Part shown: piece by piece, positions 25,202-33,700 of the stretch
Layout: every line of letters starts with the position of its first letter
How positions within the stretch are numbered: the stretch's first letter is position 1
NCBI GenBank assembly: GCA_022790905.1
Contig: JAAVYC010000033.1
Location: 1 to 39,694 of the forward strand
Length of the DNA stretch: 39,694 bases
Direction: 5' to 3'
Source: Lachnospiraceae bacterium
GTDB taxonomy: Bacteria > Bacillota > Clostridia > Lachnospirales > Lachnospiraceae
Position numbers and translations under genes: made by a program
The notes under the pieces: model-generated
What the model was told of the DNA's origin: nothing
The model's input: only the letters and a program-made list of their open reading frames with translations
Database searches by the model: none

Positions 25202-26656
25202 TTATTTTTCACCTATCAAATAAGAATACAGTCCCATATATTTTTCCGTGGACTTCTTCCAGGAAAAATCCATCTCCATTCCACGTTCGACCATCTGATT
25301 CCACTGACGCTTCTTTTCAAAAAAGACATATTTTGAATAGTTGATCGTATTCAACATTTCCTCACCGTTATAATTGGTGAAAGAAAATCCCTCCCCAGTG
25401 TTCTCATATTCATTGAATGGTTTTACAGTATCCTTCAAACCGCCCGTCTCTCGCACAATAGGAACCGTTCCATAGCGATAGGAAATCAATTGCGTCAGCC
25501 CGCATGGTTCAAACCGAGATGGCATCAAAAACGCATCGGCTGAGGCATACAATTTATGCGCCAACTCATCGGAATAGCAGATATTAGCAGAGATCTTATC
25601 CCCATACTTCCAGGCAAAATGCCGGAACATATTTTCATAATCCGCATCTCCTGTCCCAATCACAACCAGTTGCGTATAGTCATCAATCACACGTTCAATC
25701 ACATAGCGAACCAAATCTAGCCCCTTTTGATCCGTCAGCCTTGAGATCAGGCCAATCATATACTTTTTCTTATCCACGGTCAGTCCCAGATCCTCCTGCA
25801 ACTTTACCTTGTTCTTCCATTTTTTTGTCCTAAAATCATGTTTGTCATAGTTCACAAACAGACTTGTATCTGTCTTCGGATTGTAGACGTCATAATCTAT
25901 TCCATTTACAATTCCCTGCATATCAAAATGTCTAGCTCCCAAAAGACCGTCTAGCCCTTCACCGTAGTAAGAACTTTGAATCTCGTCGGCATACGTCTCG
26001 CTGACCGTTGTGAGATAGTCTGCATACACCAGTCCACCTTTTAACATGTTGGCATCCTCTTGGAATTCCAACTTATCCGGTGTAAAAAAGGACATATCCA
26101 ATCCGCTCAATCCCTGCAATGTCTTAATATCCCAGACTCCCTGAAATTTCAGATTGTGGATCGTCATAATAGATTTCATTCCCCAGAAAAACATATCCCC
26201 CTGAAATTCATTCTTCAAATAGACTGGAATTAGCCCTGTCTGCCAATCATGACAGTGAATAATATCTGGATGAAAATCCACCAGCGGAAGCATAGAGAGC
26301 ACTGCCTTGTCAAAAAAACAAAATTTTTCGATATCATAGCGCACGTTTCCGTATGGTAAAAAACTGTCAAAATATTCCTGATTATCAATAAAATAGTAGA
26401 TGATTCCGTCCAATTCATATTGCAGGACTCCCACATATTTATCCTGGATCAGCGGTCCCACGCCCAGATAAAAGTGAGTCACATATTTAAAATTATTTCG
26501 ATATGCCTCCGAAATACAACTATAATTTGGCAATACAACCCTGACATCCCACTCTTCTTTATCAAACTCTTTTGGCAATGCGCCGCATACGTCTGCAAGA
26601 CCTCCGGTCTTGACAAATGGAACACATTCTGATGCTGCAAATAGAACCCTTTTCAT
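25202..26656 (-). CDS. glgA: Glycogen synthase (ADP-glucose, GT5)
   Basis: A 484-residue GT-B glycosyltransferase that adds glucose from ADP-glucose to alpha-1,4-glucan. The donor-binding motif KTGGLADV is at residues 16-23. DIIHCHDWQTGLIPVYL, VNGIDYDVYNPKTD, IGLISRLTDQKGLDL and SRFEPCGLTQLISYRYGTVPIVRETGGLKDTV complete the GT5 pattern with the catalytic EPCG Glu. No other glycogen gene is adjacent, which is unusual as glgA is often with glgC/glgD. It begins 19 bases after metY with a GGAGGGG site, so it appears to share metY's transcript. Confidence 0.96.
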   Translation of the reverse strand: MKRVLFAASECVPFVKTGGLADVCGALPKEFDKEEWDVRVVLPNYSCISEAYRNNFKYVTHFYLGVGPLIQDKYVGVLQYELDGIIYYFIDNQEYFDSFLPYGNVRYDIEKFCFFDKAVLSMLPLVDFHPDIIHCHDWQTGLIPVYLKNEFQGDMFFWGMKSIMTIHNLKFQGVWDIKTLQGLSGLDMSFFTPDKLEFQEDANMLKGGLVYADYLTTVSETYADEIQSSYYGEGLDGLLGARHFDMQGIVNGIDYDVYNPKTDTSLFVNYDKHDFRTKKWKNKVKLQEDLGLTVDKKKYMIGLISRLTDQKGLDLVRYVIERVIDDYTQLVVIGTGDADYENMFRHFAWKYGDKISANICYSDELAHKLYASADAFLMPSRFEPCGLTQLISYRYGTVPIVRETGGLKDTVKPFNEYENTGEGFSFTNYNGEEMLNTINYSKYVFFEKKRQWNQMVERGMEMDFSWKKSTEKYMGLYSYLIGEK

Positions 26657-26675
26657 TCTTTCCCCTCCATTGTAG

Positions 26676-27959
26676 TTAAATATTTGACAATGCCTGCTCT
26701 AAATCGGCGATAATATCCTGCGCGTTCTCAATTCCAACGGAAAAACGAATCAAATCCGGCTGTACGCCTGCCTCGATCAATTCCTCTTCCGATAATTGTC
26801 TGTGTGTGTGACTCGCTGGATGTAAAACACAAGTTCTCGCATCTGCGACATGTGTCACAATCGCGGCAAGTTTCAATTGGTCCATAAATGCTTTTGCCTC
26901 GTCTCTTCCGCCTTTTAATCCAAATGAAATGACTCCACAAGTTCCGTTTGGCATATATTTTTTCGCAAGCTCGTAATATTTATTCGATGGAAGGCCTGCA
27001 TAATTTACCCATTTCACCCGATCGTTATTTTCCAAATACTGCGCCACTTTCAACGCATTTTCACAGTGTCTTGGAACTCTTAAGTGAAGCGTCTCGAGTC
27101 CGACATTCAATAAAAACGCATTTTGCGGAGATTGGATGGAGCCCAAATCCCTCATAAGCTGTGTCGTTGCCTTTGTGATATAGGCGCCTTTTCCAAATTT
27201 CTTTGTATAGACAACTCCATGGTAAGATTCATCCGGCTGTGTCAGCCCCGGAAACTTTTCCGCATGTGCCTCCCAGTCAAAATTTCCGCTGTCAATAATG
27301 GCTCCGCCGACACACATGGCGTGTCCATCCATGTATTTTGTCGTGGAATGTGTCACAATATCTGCTCCCCACTCAAAAGGGCGACAATTGATCGGTGTTG
27401 CAAACGTATTATCAATAATCAGCGGAACATCATGTTCATGTGCCAATCTCGCAAATTTTTCAATGTCGAGAACTACCAGAGATGGATTAGAGATTGTCTC
27501 CGCAAAGACACATTTTGTATTTGGGCGAAATGCTTTTTCTAACTCCTCATATGATAAATCTGGATCTACAAACGTACAGTCGATCCCCATTTTTTTCATC
27601 GTTGTTCCGTACAGATTAAACGTTCCGCCGTAGATTGTGGATGCGCTTACGATATGATCGCCGCTTTCACAGATATTAAATACCGCATAATAATTCGCCG
27701 CCTGTCCGGAAGAGGTCAGCATACCAGCCACTCCTCCCTCTAACTCTGTAATTTTTTCAGCTACCGTATCATTGGTCGGATTTTGAAGTCTTGTATAAAA
27801 ATAGCCACTGTCCTCCAAATCGAAAAGCTTTCCCATCTGGTCGGAAGTGTCGTATTTAAACGTCGTACTCTGGTAGATCGGCAAAACTCTCGGCTCTCCC
27901 TTTCCTGGATGCCATCCCGACTGGATACATTTTGTTTCAATTTTATAATTCTTACTCAT
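26676..27959 (-). CDS. metY: O-acetylhomoserine aminocarboxypropyltransferase / O-acetylhomoserine sulfhydrylase
   Basis: A 427-residue PLP enzyme of the Cys/Met metabolism family, making homocysteine from O-acetylhomoserine and sulfide (or methionine from methanethiol). The PLP lysine is Lys208 in HSTTKYMDGH, with IIDNTFATP upstream and YTRLQNPTNDTVAEKI near residues 55-70. The start IETKCIQSGW is typical of the long MetY type, rather than of MetB/MetC, which are near 380 residues. AAAGGAG lies seven bases before the ATG. The 83-base upstream gap has no room for a SAM or T-box riboswitch, so control is not visible. glgA follows in the same direction. Confidence 0.95.
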   Translation of the reverse strand: MSKNYKIETKCIQSGWHPGKGEPRVLPIYQSTTFKYDTSDQMGKLFDLEDSGYFYTRLQNPTNDTVAEKITELEGGVAGMLTSSGQAANYYAVFNICESGDHIVSASTIYGGTFNLYGTTMKKMGIDCTFVDPDLSYEELEKAFRPNTKCVFAETISNPSLVVLDIEKFARLAHEHDVPLIIDNTFATPINCRPFEWGADIVTHSTTKYMDGHAMCVGGAIIDSGNFDWEAHAEKFPGLTQPDESYHGVVYTKKFGKGAYITKATTQLMRDLGSIQSPQNAFLLNVGLETLHLRVPRHCENALKVAQYLENNDRVKWVNYAGLPSNKYYELAKKYMPNGTCGVISFGLKGGRDEAKAFMDQLKLAAIVTHVADARTCVLHPASHTHRQLSEEELIEAGVQPDLIRFSVGIENAQDIIADLEQALSNI

Positions 27960-28001
27960 CTTTTTGCTCCTTTATGAAAATATTGCATCGATCTTTCGTT
28001 C

Positions 28002-28010
28002 TTTATAGCA
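28002..28010 (-). promoter_or_regulatory. Extended -10 promoter candidate for metY-glgA
   Basis: The minus strand reads TGCTATAAA, an extended -10 element with five of six consensus bases, about 42 bases before metY. No -35 is visible because that region is the yebC terminator stem. The element directly adjoins the terminator's U-tract. Confidence 0.4.
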
Positions 28011-28034
28011 AAAACCCCGGCGTTCTGCCGGGTT
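28010..28034 (-). terminator. Intrinsic terminator after yebC
   Basis: On the minus strand a GC-rich stem (AACCCGGC paired with GCCGGGGTT, one bulged G, loop of five bases) is followed by a T run. It lies nine bases after the yebC stop and ends the nnr-alr-mazF-CBS-yebC series. Confidence 0.88.
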
Positions 28035-28042
28035 ATCTGCAA

Positions 28043-28771
28043 TTATTCATCCCAATTATGATATACTTCCTGAACGTCCTCGTCCTCGTCCAACAAATCC
28101 AATGTCTTATTGATATTGTATAGATCCTGTTCATCTGTCAACTGCACATAATTTTGTGGAATCATCGTCACCTCTGCAGATGCCATAGGAATCTGCTCTG
28201 CTTCCAATGCCTCCCTGACTTTTGAAAAATCATCCGGATCTGTGATAATCTCAAAGCTGTCCTCTTCTTCCGAAAAGTCCTCTGCTCCCGCATCCAAAGC
28301 CAGCATCATCAGATCATCTGCATCCAGATTGGTCTCCTCTTTCGCGACAATAATCTGTCCTTTTGTATCAAACATATATGATACACATCCCTGCGTACCA
28401 ATATTTCCCTTTCCTTTTGTAAAAGCATTTCTCACATTCGCCGCCGTTCGATTCTTGTTATCTGTCAGTGCTTTTACGATGATTGCTGTCCCACTCGGTC
28501 CATATCCTTCGTATACAACATATTCATAGTTGACAGAAGCCGCATCACCGGATGCCTTCTTGATTCCTCTTGTGATCGTATCATTCGGCATATTGTTTGC
28601 CTTTGCCTTCGCAATGACATCACGCAGTTTACTGTTATTTGCCGGATCTGCACCGCCCTCTTTTACTGCAACGGCAATCTCTCGTCCGATAATTGTAAAG
28701 ATTTTCCCCTTTGCCGCATCATTTTTTTCTTTCTTATGCTTAATATTGGCAAATTTGGAATGTCCTGACAT
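28043..28771 (-). CDS. yebC: YebC/PmpR-family protein (transcription regulator / translation factor TACO1 family)
   Basis: A 242-residue protein of the universal YebC/TACO1 family. The start MSGHSKFANIKHKKEKNDAAKGKIFT and the blocks NNMPNDTITRGIKKASG, YEGYGPSGTAIIVKALTDN and NRTAANVRNAFTKGKGNIG are diagnostic. Family members were described as DNA-binding regulators, and some are reported to act as translation factors that relieve ribosome stalling on difficult peptides. Length is complete. It follows the CBS-domain gene by 34 bases and ends at a strong terminator. Confidence 0.95.
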   Translation of the reverse strand: MSGHSKFANIKHKKEKNDAAKGKIFTIIGREIAVAVKEGGADPANNSKLRDVIAKAKANNMPNDTITRGIKKASGDAASVNYEYVVYEGYGPSGTAIIVKALTDNKNRTAANVRNAFTKGKGNIGTQGCVSYMFDTKGQIIVAKEETNLDADDLMMLALDAGAEDFSEEEDSFEIITDPDDFSKVREALEAEQIPMASAEVTMIPQNYVQLTDEQDLYNINKTLDLLDEDEDVQEVYHNWDE

Positions 28772-28805
28772 ATTTTTTCCTCTTTTCTGTTCGTTTTTCC
28801 GCTCT

Positions 28806-29693
28806 CTATTTTACCATTTTTTCCTCATTCTGACAAGCCTGCTGCGCTTCTTCTTCTGAGAGTTTCGTCACCTTTACCTTCCCGATCATCTTGTTATTCA
28901 CAGACAAAATATCAAACCGACATCCGTTTCCCGTCACAGAAATCGTCTCGCCTTCCGTTGGAATTTTACCGATCAAAAAGATCAAATACCCATTTAAGGT
29001 TTCATAGTCCTCCATTTCAAACGGAATATGCAGCGTCTCCTCCACCTCTTCTAACGGAGTGAGCCCCTGCATAAGATAGGCATTTTCTCCAATTTGATCT
29101 ACCGTATGTTCCTCTTCATCGTGCTCATCTAAGATATTTCCGACAATCTCCTCTAAAATATCTTCTAACGCCACAATTCCCGCCGTCTGCCCGTACTCGT
29201 CCACCACAATAACAATATGGTTTTTCTTATACTGCATCTCTTTAAAAAGCGAATTGATATTTTTTGTCTCGGGGATAAAGTCCACTTCAAAAACCAGATC
29301 CGCAATGTCTCTGATTGGTATCTTTTGGACAGATGGATCTTTCGCATACATTAGAACTTCTCTGATATGTATCACACCGACAATATTGTCAATATCATTC
29401 TCATAGACTGGAAATCTAGAATGATTCTGCTCGATGATAAAATTCATCGCCTCCTCAAAAGAAGTATTCCCGTCAATCGCCACGATATTTTTTCGATGTG
29501 TCATAATATCTTTTGCTTCCTTATCCCCGAATTCAAAGATATTGTGAATCATCATGGCTTCACTTTCTAACAGTGCTCCCTGTTCATGCACCTCATCCAC
29601 CATGGATATGATCTCTTTTTCCATCTGTTCATCGTTTGCTTTCTTTTTAGAAAATATTCTTAAAAAGGGGTGCCTACCCTCGCCATCATCCAT
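28806..29693 (-). CDS. CBS-pair / CorC-HlyC domain protein lacking the DUF21 membrane domain
   Basis: A 295-residue soluble protein. Two CBS domains (about 60-190) start at AKDIMTHRKNIVAIDGN. They are followed by a linker DILEEIVGNILDEHDEEE and a C-terminal CorC_HlyC domain (about 205-285, with YLMQGLTPLEEVEETLHIPFE and DYETLNGYLIFLIGKIP). This is the cytosolic half of the hemolysin-C/CorC Mg2+ and Co2+ efflux family. The DUF21 transmembrane half is missing, as in bacterial CorC itself. AAGGAG precedes the ATG at 29693. It lies between mazF and yebC. Role in metal homeostasis is inferred from family only. Confidence 0.88.
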   Translation of the reverse strand: MDDGEGRHPFLRIFSKKKANDEQMEKEIISMVDEVHEQGALLESEAMMIHNIFEFGDKEAKDIMTHRKNIVAIDGNTSFEEAMNFIIEQNHSRFPVYENDIDNIVGVIHIREVLMYAKDPSVQKIPIRDIADLVFEVDFIPETKNINSLFKEMQYKKNHIVIVVDEYGQTAGIVALEDILEEIVGNILDEHDEEEHTVDQIGENAYLMQGLTPLEEVEETLHIPFEMEDYETLNGYLIFLIGKIPTEGETISVTGNGCRFDILSVNNKMIGKVKVTKLSEEEAQQACQNEEKMVK

Positions 29694-29793
29694 ATCTTAT
29701 CTCCTTCTTCTCCTCTGTAACCGTTTTTTCCATTGTAATTTCTGTCAAAATTCTATACAAAAATCCTATCATTTCTCCACTTATTAGTCAAGA

Positions 29794-30141
29794 TTATGTA
29801 CGAAGTTCCAGACTAATGAGCAGAGCACGCTCCACTTTTTGCAAAATCTCACGGTCCAGATGACACACTTTATCTTTCAATCTCTTTTTATCAATGGTCC
29901 TTAACTGTTCCAGCAAAACGACGGAATCCTTTACCAACGCATATTTCCTCGAATCCAGTTCCACATGTGTGGGTAATTTTGCCTTATTCATCTGACTCGT
30001 AATCGCCGCACAGATGACAGTTGGGCTATGCTTATTCCCAATATCATTCTGAATAATCAGTACCGGTCTGATGCCTCCCTGCTCGGAACCCACCACCGGC
30101 CTTAAATCTGCATAATAAATATCTCCTCTATGAATTACCAT
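29794..30141 (-). CDS. mazF: MazF/EndoA-type mRNA interferase (no adjacent antitoxin)
   Basis: A 115-residue PemK/MazF-fold endoribonuclease that cleaves mRNA at short specific sequences. IHRGDIYYADLRPVVGSEQGGIRPVLIIQND at residues 3-33 is the conserved strand-loop that carries the catalytic Arg. VICAAITSQMNKAKLPTHVEL and LLEQLRTIDKKRL follow, very like Bacillus NdoA. In Bacillus an antitoxin (ndoAI) lies between alr and ndoA, but here the gap to alr is only 92 bases, with no room for it. GGAG lies seven bases before the ATG. The alr-mazF linkage is conserved, so this is probably the chromosomal housekeeping copy. Confidence 0.92.
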   Translation of the reverse strand: MVIHRGDIYYADLRPVVGSEQGGIRPVLIIQNDIGNKHSPTVICAAITSQMNKAKLPTHVELDSRKYALVKDSVVLLEQLRTIDKKRLKDKVCHLDREILQKVERALLISLELRT

Positions 30142-30233
30142 ACTTTCACTCCAAAATTTAGATTCAGCCTAGCAGTCTCACCAAGCTATAGTAAGTATTT
30201 CCCAAATTTTTCGAGTGTAAACATTCACAAACC

Positions 30234-31412
30234 TTATTCATCAAAATTGTCCCTTGTATCGACGATCTCTCCATTCCTGCAAAAAACTCTAGGAATTCTC
30301 TTTCCTAAGTCGCAGGCAAATTCATAATTAAATCTTCCCGATAATTCTGCGAGTGTTTCCATACTTAAATGTTCCTCCCCATCCCATCCAAGCAGTGTCG
30401 CAAAGTCTCCCTCTTCTACTCCAGAAATCTCTGTGACATCTACCATAAACTGGTCCATGCAGACACGACCACAGATCGGTGCTTTTTTTCCACGAATCAA
30501 AACATATCCACAATTAGAAAGACTTCTCGGGTAACCGTCCCCATATCCCACAGGAATTGTTGCTATTTTCTGAGGGGATCTAACCTCATAAGTACCGCCA
30601 TAGCCAATCGTCCTGCCCGGCATCAGTGTCTTAATGCAGATAATTTTGGACTTCAATTCCAGTATCGGCTTTAAGGGCAGGCGCTCTTTTTTCACTTCAT
30701 CGGAAGGTAACAATCCATATAGAATGATTCCCGCCCGCACCGCATCCATATTGGCCTGCGGCAAATCTATGATTCCGGCACTGTTAGAACAATGCTTTAA
30801 CGGAATCTCAAGGCCACGCTTTTTCAACATCGAGATCATCTTTTGATAGAGCGCAATCTGTCCTTTGACATGTGTCTTATCAAGCTCATCTGCTTTTGCA
30901 AAATGTGTAAAGATTCCTTCCATCACAAGATTGGAGAGCCCCTCCATTTTTTCGATCTCATCGGCGCTCTCTTCCGTGACCTGGTAACCGATACGGCTCA
31001 TCCCCGTATCAATTTTAATATGTATTTTTATTTCTTTTCCGAATTTTCTTCCTATTTCGGACAATGCCTGTGCCGAAGAAAAAGAAAAAACCGTCGGCTG
31101 TAAGTCCCATAAAGCGATCTCCTCAAATTCCGACTCAAAACTGTGCCCCAAAATCAAAATGGGATTTTTTATCCCATGTCGCCTCAAAACGATTCCCTCT
31201 TGTGCAGTCGCAACGGCGAACCCCCAAAGATATGGAAGAGGCGCAATGGTTTTCGCAATTGGCACAGCACCATGTCCATACCCGTCTGCTTTGATCACTG
31301 CGATCACTTTTGTATCTTTATCTATTACTTTATGAATCTGCTCTAAATTTTTTACGAGTGCATCCAGATTGATTTTCGCATAGATGCGCTGGTAATCCTT
31401 TTCCGATCTCAT
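30234..31412 (-). CDS. alr: Alanine racemase
   Basis: A 392-residue PLP enzyme making D-alanine for peptidoglycan. The PLP lysine is Lys41 in AVIKADGYGHG. The second catalytic residue, Tyr, lies in IGYGGTYEVRSPQ. GYGDGYPRSLSN and CGRVCMDQFMVDVT are further family blocks. The start overlaps the stop of nnr (ATGA), with AGAGGT upstream. Some spore formers have a second, spore-associated Alr; this copy is most likely the general one, from its context with nnr and mazF. Confidence 0.96.
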   Translation of the reverse strand: MRSEKDYQRIYAKINLDALVKNLEQIHKVIDKDTKVIAVIKADGYGHGAVPIAKTIAPLPYLWGFAVATAQEGIVLRRHGIKNPILILGHSFESEFEEIALWDLQPTVFSFSSAQALSEIGRKFGKEIKIHIKIDTGMSRIGYQVTEESADEIEKMEGLSNLVMEGIFTHFAKADELDKTHVKGQIALYQKMISMLKKRGLEIPLKHCSNSAGIIDLPQANMDAVRAGIILYGLLPSDEVKKERLPLKPILELKSKIICIKTLMPGRTIGYGGTYEVRSPQKIATIPVGYGDGYPRSLSNCGYVLIRGKKAPICGRVCMDQFMVDVTEISGVEEGDFATLLGWDGEEHLSMETLAELSGRFNYEFACDLGKRIPRVFCRNGEIVDTRDNFDE

Positions 31413-32902
31413 TTTGTTACCTCTTTGATTCCCTCCAAAATATCTCCTGCCATCAGACTGTAATACCCTGTCTTTTTCACCATGACATCTCCCGCGTAGC
31501 CGTGCAGATAGACTCCCATGGCAGCCGCCCGCTCTGCGGACAGACCTCCTGCCATTAGCCCTCCGATCAAGCCGCTCAATACATCTCCACTTCCTGCCGT
31601 TGCCATCCCATGATTCCCTGAAAGATTCACATAAGTCTTTCCATAAGGAATACTCGTAATCGTACGCACATCTTTTTGCACACAGATGACATGATATTCT
31701 GCTGCAAATTTTTGCGCCGTCTCAAGCAGATTTTTTTTGATATCTTCGACAGATTTCCCCACGAGTCTAGACATTTCGCCTAGATGAGGTGTTAAAATCA
31801 AATCCGTATGCACTCTTTTTAAAAGCTCCGTCTCTCTTGCCAGTAAATTGAGCGCATCCGCATCTAGAACCATTGGCACACGCGCTTCCATTAACGTTGC
31901 TTCTAACATCAATTGTGCCGTCTTAGAAGTACCGAGTCCCGGTCCCATCACCACGACATCCGCCCAGTGCACCGCCTCGATCAACGTCTCCTTTTCTACT
32001 TCTTTTTCATCGTAAGTAATCAATATTGCTTCCGGCACTTTCTCATTTAACATAGTCCGGTTCTTTTCATGCGTCAATATCTTTACAAGACCACACCCCG
32101 CTAAATAAGCAGCCTTTGCCGAAAAGTAAGCGGCACCTGCCATTTCTTTACTTCCGGCGATGACCAGCACCTTCCCATATGTTCCTTTATTGGAATCGGA
32201 TCTTCGCTCTGGCAACAATTTTACAATATCTTTTTTCTCTAAAGCCAAAACCTGAGGCTCCTTTTCCAAAAAGCTTTCTTTTGTGATCCCAATCTCACTC
32301 ACAATCACTTTCCCTGCGGCTTTTGCTCCCGGATATAGACAGATTCCTAATTTATTATATGCAAAAGTCACCGTATAGTCCGCATAAAAACAACATCCCA
32401 TAACAGCCCCGCTATCGGCATGGATACCAGATGGGATATCTACGGCCAGCTTTTTTGCCTCTATCGCATTCATTTTCTCAATCGCCTCTTCGTATTTTCC
32501 TTCCACATCCCTTGAAAGTCCAATACCAAACAATGCGTCAATCACAAGAGTTTGTTCGCCGCATTCTTTTATCTCTCCCTCTCTTACTTCGATCCCATAC
32601 GCATTTAAGATCTCATACTGCTTTTTTGTCTCCTCACTACATTTCTCATAGTTTCCGATCAAATATACCGTAACTTTCCTACCCATGAGATATAACATCC
32701 TAGCGACTGCCATCCCGTCACCACCATTATTTCCCGTTCCACACACAATCAATGTCTTGGTATCATCGATGCCTTCTTTTTCTATCGTCTCTATCACTCT
32801 TAGTGCGGCACGTTCCATCAACACCAACGACGGCACAGAAAATACAGTGATGGTATTTTGATCCGCCTGTTTCATTTCCTTCGCATTTAAAAGATATTGC
32901 AT
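31409..32902 (-). CDS. nnr: Bifunctional NAD(P)H-hydrate epimerase / ADP-dependent NAD(P)H-hydrate dehydratase
   Basis: A 497-residue metabolite-repair enzyme that epimerises and dehydrates damaged NAD(P)H hydrates. The N-terminal epimerase domain (about 1-215) has VCGTGNNGGDGMAVARML and LVIDALFGIGLSRDVEG. The C-terminal ribokinase-like dehydratase (about 225-495) has VMGPGLGTSKTAQ, VLDADALNLLA, LTPHLGEMSRL and NHGMATAGSGDVLSGLIGG. It opens the series with alr and mazF. A weak AAGAGAG site precedes the ATG. The acpS gene that is often upstream in Firmicutes is not here. Confidence 0.95.
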   Translation of the reverse strand: MQYLLNAKEMKQADQNTITVFSVPSLVLMERAALRVIETIEKEGIDDTKTLIVCGTGNNGGDGMAVARMLYLMGRKVTVYLIGNYEKCSEETKKQYEILNAYGIEVREGEIKECGEQTLVIDALFGIGLSRDVEGKYEEAIEKMNAIEAKKLAVDIPSGIHADSGAVMGCCFYADYTVTFAYNKLGICLYPGAKAAGKVIVSEIGITKESFLEKEPQVLALEKKDIVKLLPERRSDSNKGTYGKVLVIAGSKEMAGAAYFSAKAAYLAGCGLVKILTHEKNRTMLNEKVPEAILITYDEKEVEKETLIEAVHWADVVVMGPGLGTSKTAQLMLEATLMEARVPMVLDADALNLLARETELLKRVHTDLILTPHLGEMSRLVGKSVEDIKKNLLETAQKFAAEYHVICVQKDVRTITSIPYGKTYVNLSGNHGMATAGSGDVLSGLIGGLMAGGLSAERAAAMGVYLHGYAGDVMVKKTGYYSLMAGDILEGIKEVTK

Positions 32903-32925
32903 CCTCTGTTCTCTCTTTCTATCTT

Positions 32926-32955
32926 TTTATAAACTCTCACATTTTAATGTAACAA
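32926..32955 (-). promoter_or_regulatory. Promoter candidate for nnr-alr-mazF-CBS-yebC
   Basis: On the minus strand TTGTTA (32955-32950) is spaced 18 bases from TATAAA (32931-32926), about 24 bases before the nnr start codon. The match is moderate. Confidence 0.5.
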
Positions 32956-33005
32956 GTTTTTTTCCTCCTTGGGGAAATCTAGAGGAATTTTCTATAGAAG
33001 CACAA

Positions 33006-33039
33006 GGGGATGTTGCAACCTGCCATTTTGCAACACCCC
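33006..33039. terminator. Hairpin after the rex operon
   Basis: The perfect inverted repeat TGTTGCAA (33011-33018) / TTGCAACA (33028-33035) is extended by four G:C pairs across a bulged A. It lies 17 bases after the stop at 33056. Neither flank has a true T run (the minus strand continues TTGTGCTTCT), so it is a weak intrinsic terminator or an RNA-stability hairpin. Confidence 0.55.
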
Positions 33040-33055
33040 CTCATTTATTCTCATC

Positions 33056-33685
33056 CTATTCACTTTCTTTTTCTTCCTGCGCTTCTTCCTCCTGCGTCAG
33101 GTCAAACACATCTACAATCTGTGGTCCAAAAATGTCATGCATATAGGCATACATTTCTCTGCTGTTGATCTCTCGATTCTGCTTTTTGATGATATTCTTT
33201 TTCAATTCAACGCGAACTTGTTTGATCCATACGTCAATCTCCTGAACCTCTTCCGTATTAGAACGCATTTTTTCATAGCAAAAACTCATACTTGCGATCA
33301 TTAATCGCTCATTTGCCTCTTTGATCAATTTAGGAAGTTCTAAAAGCTCATCCTCACACGCCTCTATCTTCTCATTAACCTCATTGATCAGGCGTTTATT
33401 ATCATCCATCGTCTTCTCTGCAACCGGATCGTGGTATTCTTCGCTCTTTCCTTCCATATTTGCGACAATTCCTTCCATCAAGTTGCTCTTAATTCGCTTT
33501 AAATCCTTAATATCTTGGTTCGCCTGTCCCTGTCTTTTCAGAAAATTATTTAATTCCTCTTCGATCTCTTTAATCTCTTCATTTTTCCCGTGGATGGCAA
33601 ATAAGCGGTGCCATTTCTGATCCAAAACCAGAATCGGTACTTTTTTATCACTCAATGCTCCGCGAAAGTACTCCAGATCCCTCAT
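33056..33685 (-). CDS. Coiled-coil protein of unknown function downstream of rex
   Basis: A 209-residue soluble protein I do not recognise as a named family. No signal peptide or membrane helix is seen. The N-terminus YFRGALSDKKVPILVLDQKWHRLFAIHG looks like a small beta-strand motif. It is followed by long charged helices with coiled-coil character (about 35-135, e.g. EEIKEIEEELNNFLKRQGQA) and a C-terminal part with EINSREMYAYMHDIFGPQIVDVFDL, then an acidic tail. The gene starts with AGGT-type sequence 15 bases after rex, so it shares rex's promoter. I believe it is conserved in related Lachnospiraceae but cannot confirm. A role in redox control would be guilt by association only. Confidence 0.7.
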   Translation of the reverse strand: MRDLEYFRGALSDKKVPILVLDQKWHRLFAIHGKNEEIKEIEEELNNFLKRQGQANQDIKDLKRIKSNLMEGIVANMEGKSEEYHDPVAEKTMDDNKRLINEVNEKIEACEDELLELPKLIKEANERLMIASMSFCYEKMRSNTEEVQEIDVWIKQVRVELKKNIIKKQNREINSREMYAYMHDIFGPQIVDVFDLTQEEEAQEEKESE

Positions 33686-33700
33686 GTAGATACCTCCGAC

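Noticed and set aside
27960..28042. Possible SAM or T-box leader ahead of metY
   Set aside because: The gap is 83 bases and is largely taken by the yebC terminator, so no riboswitch fits.
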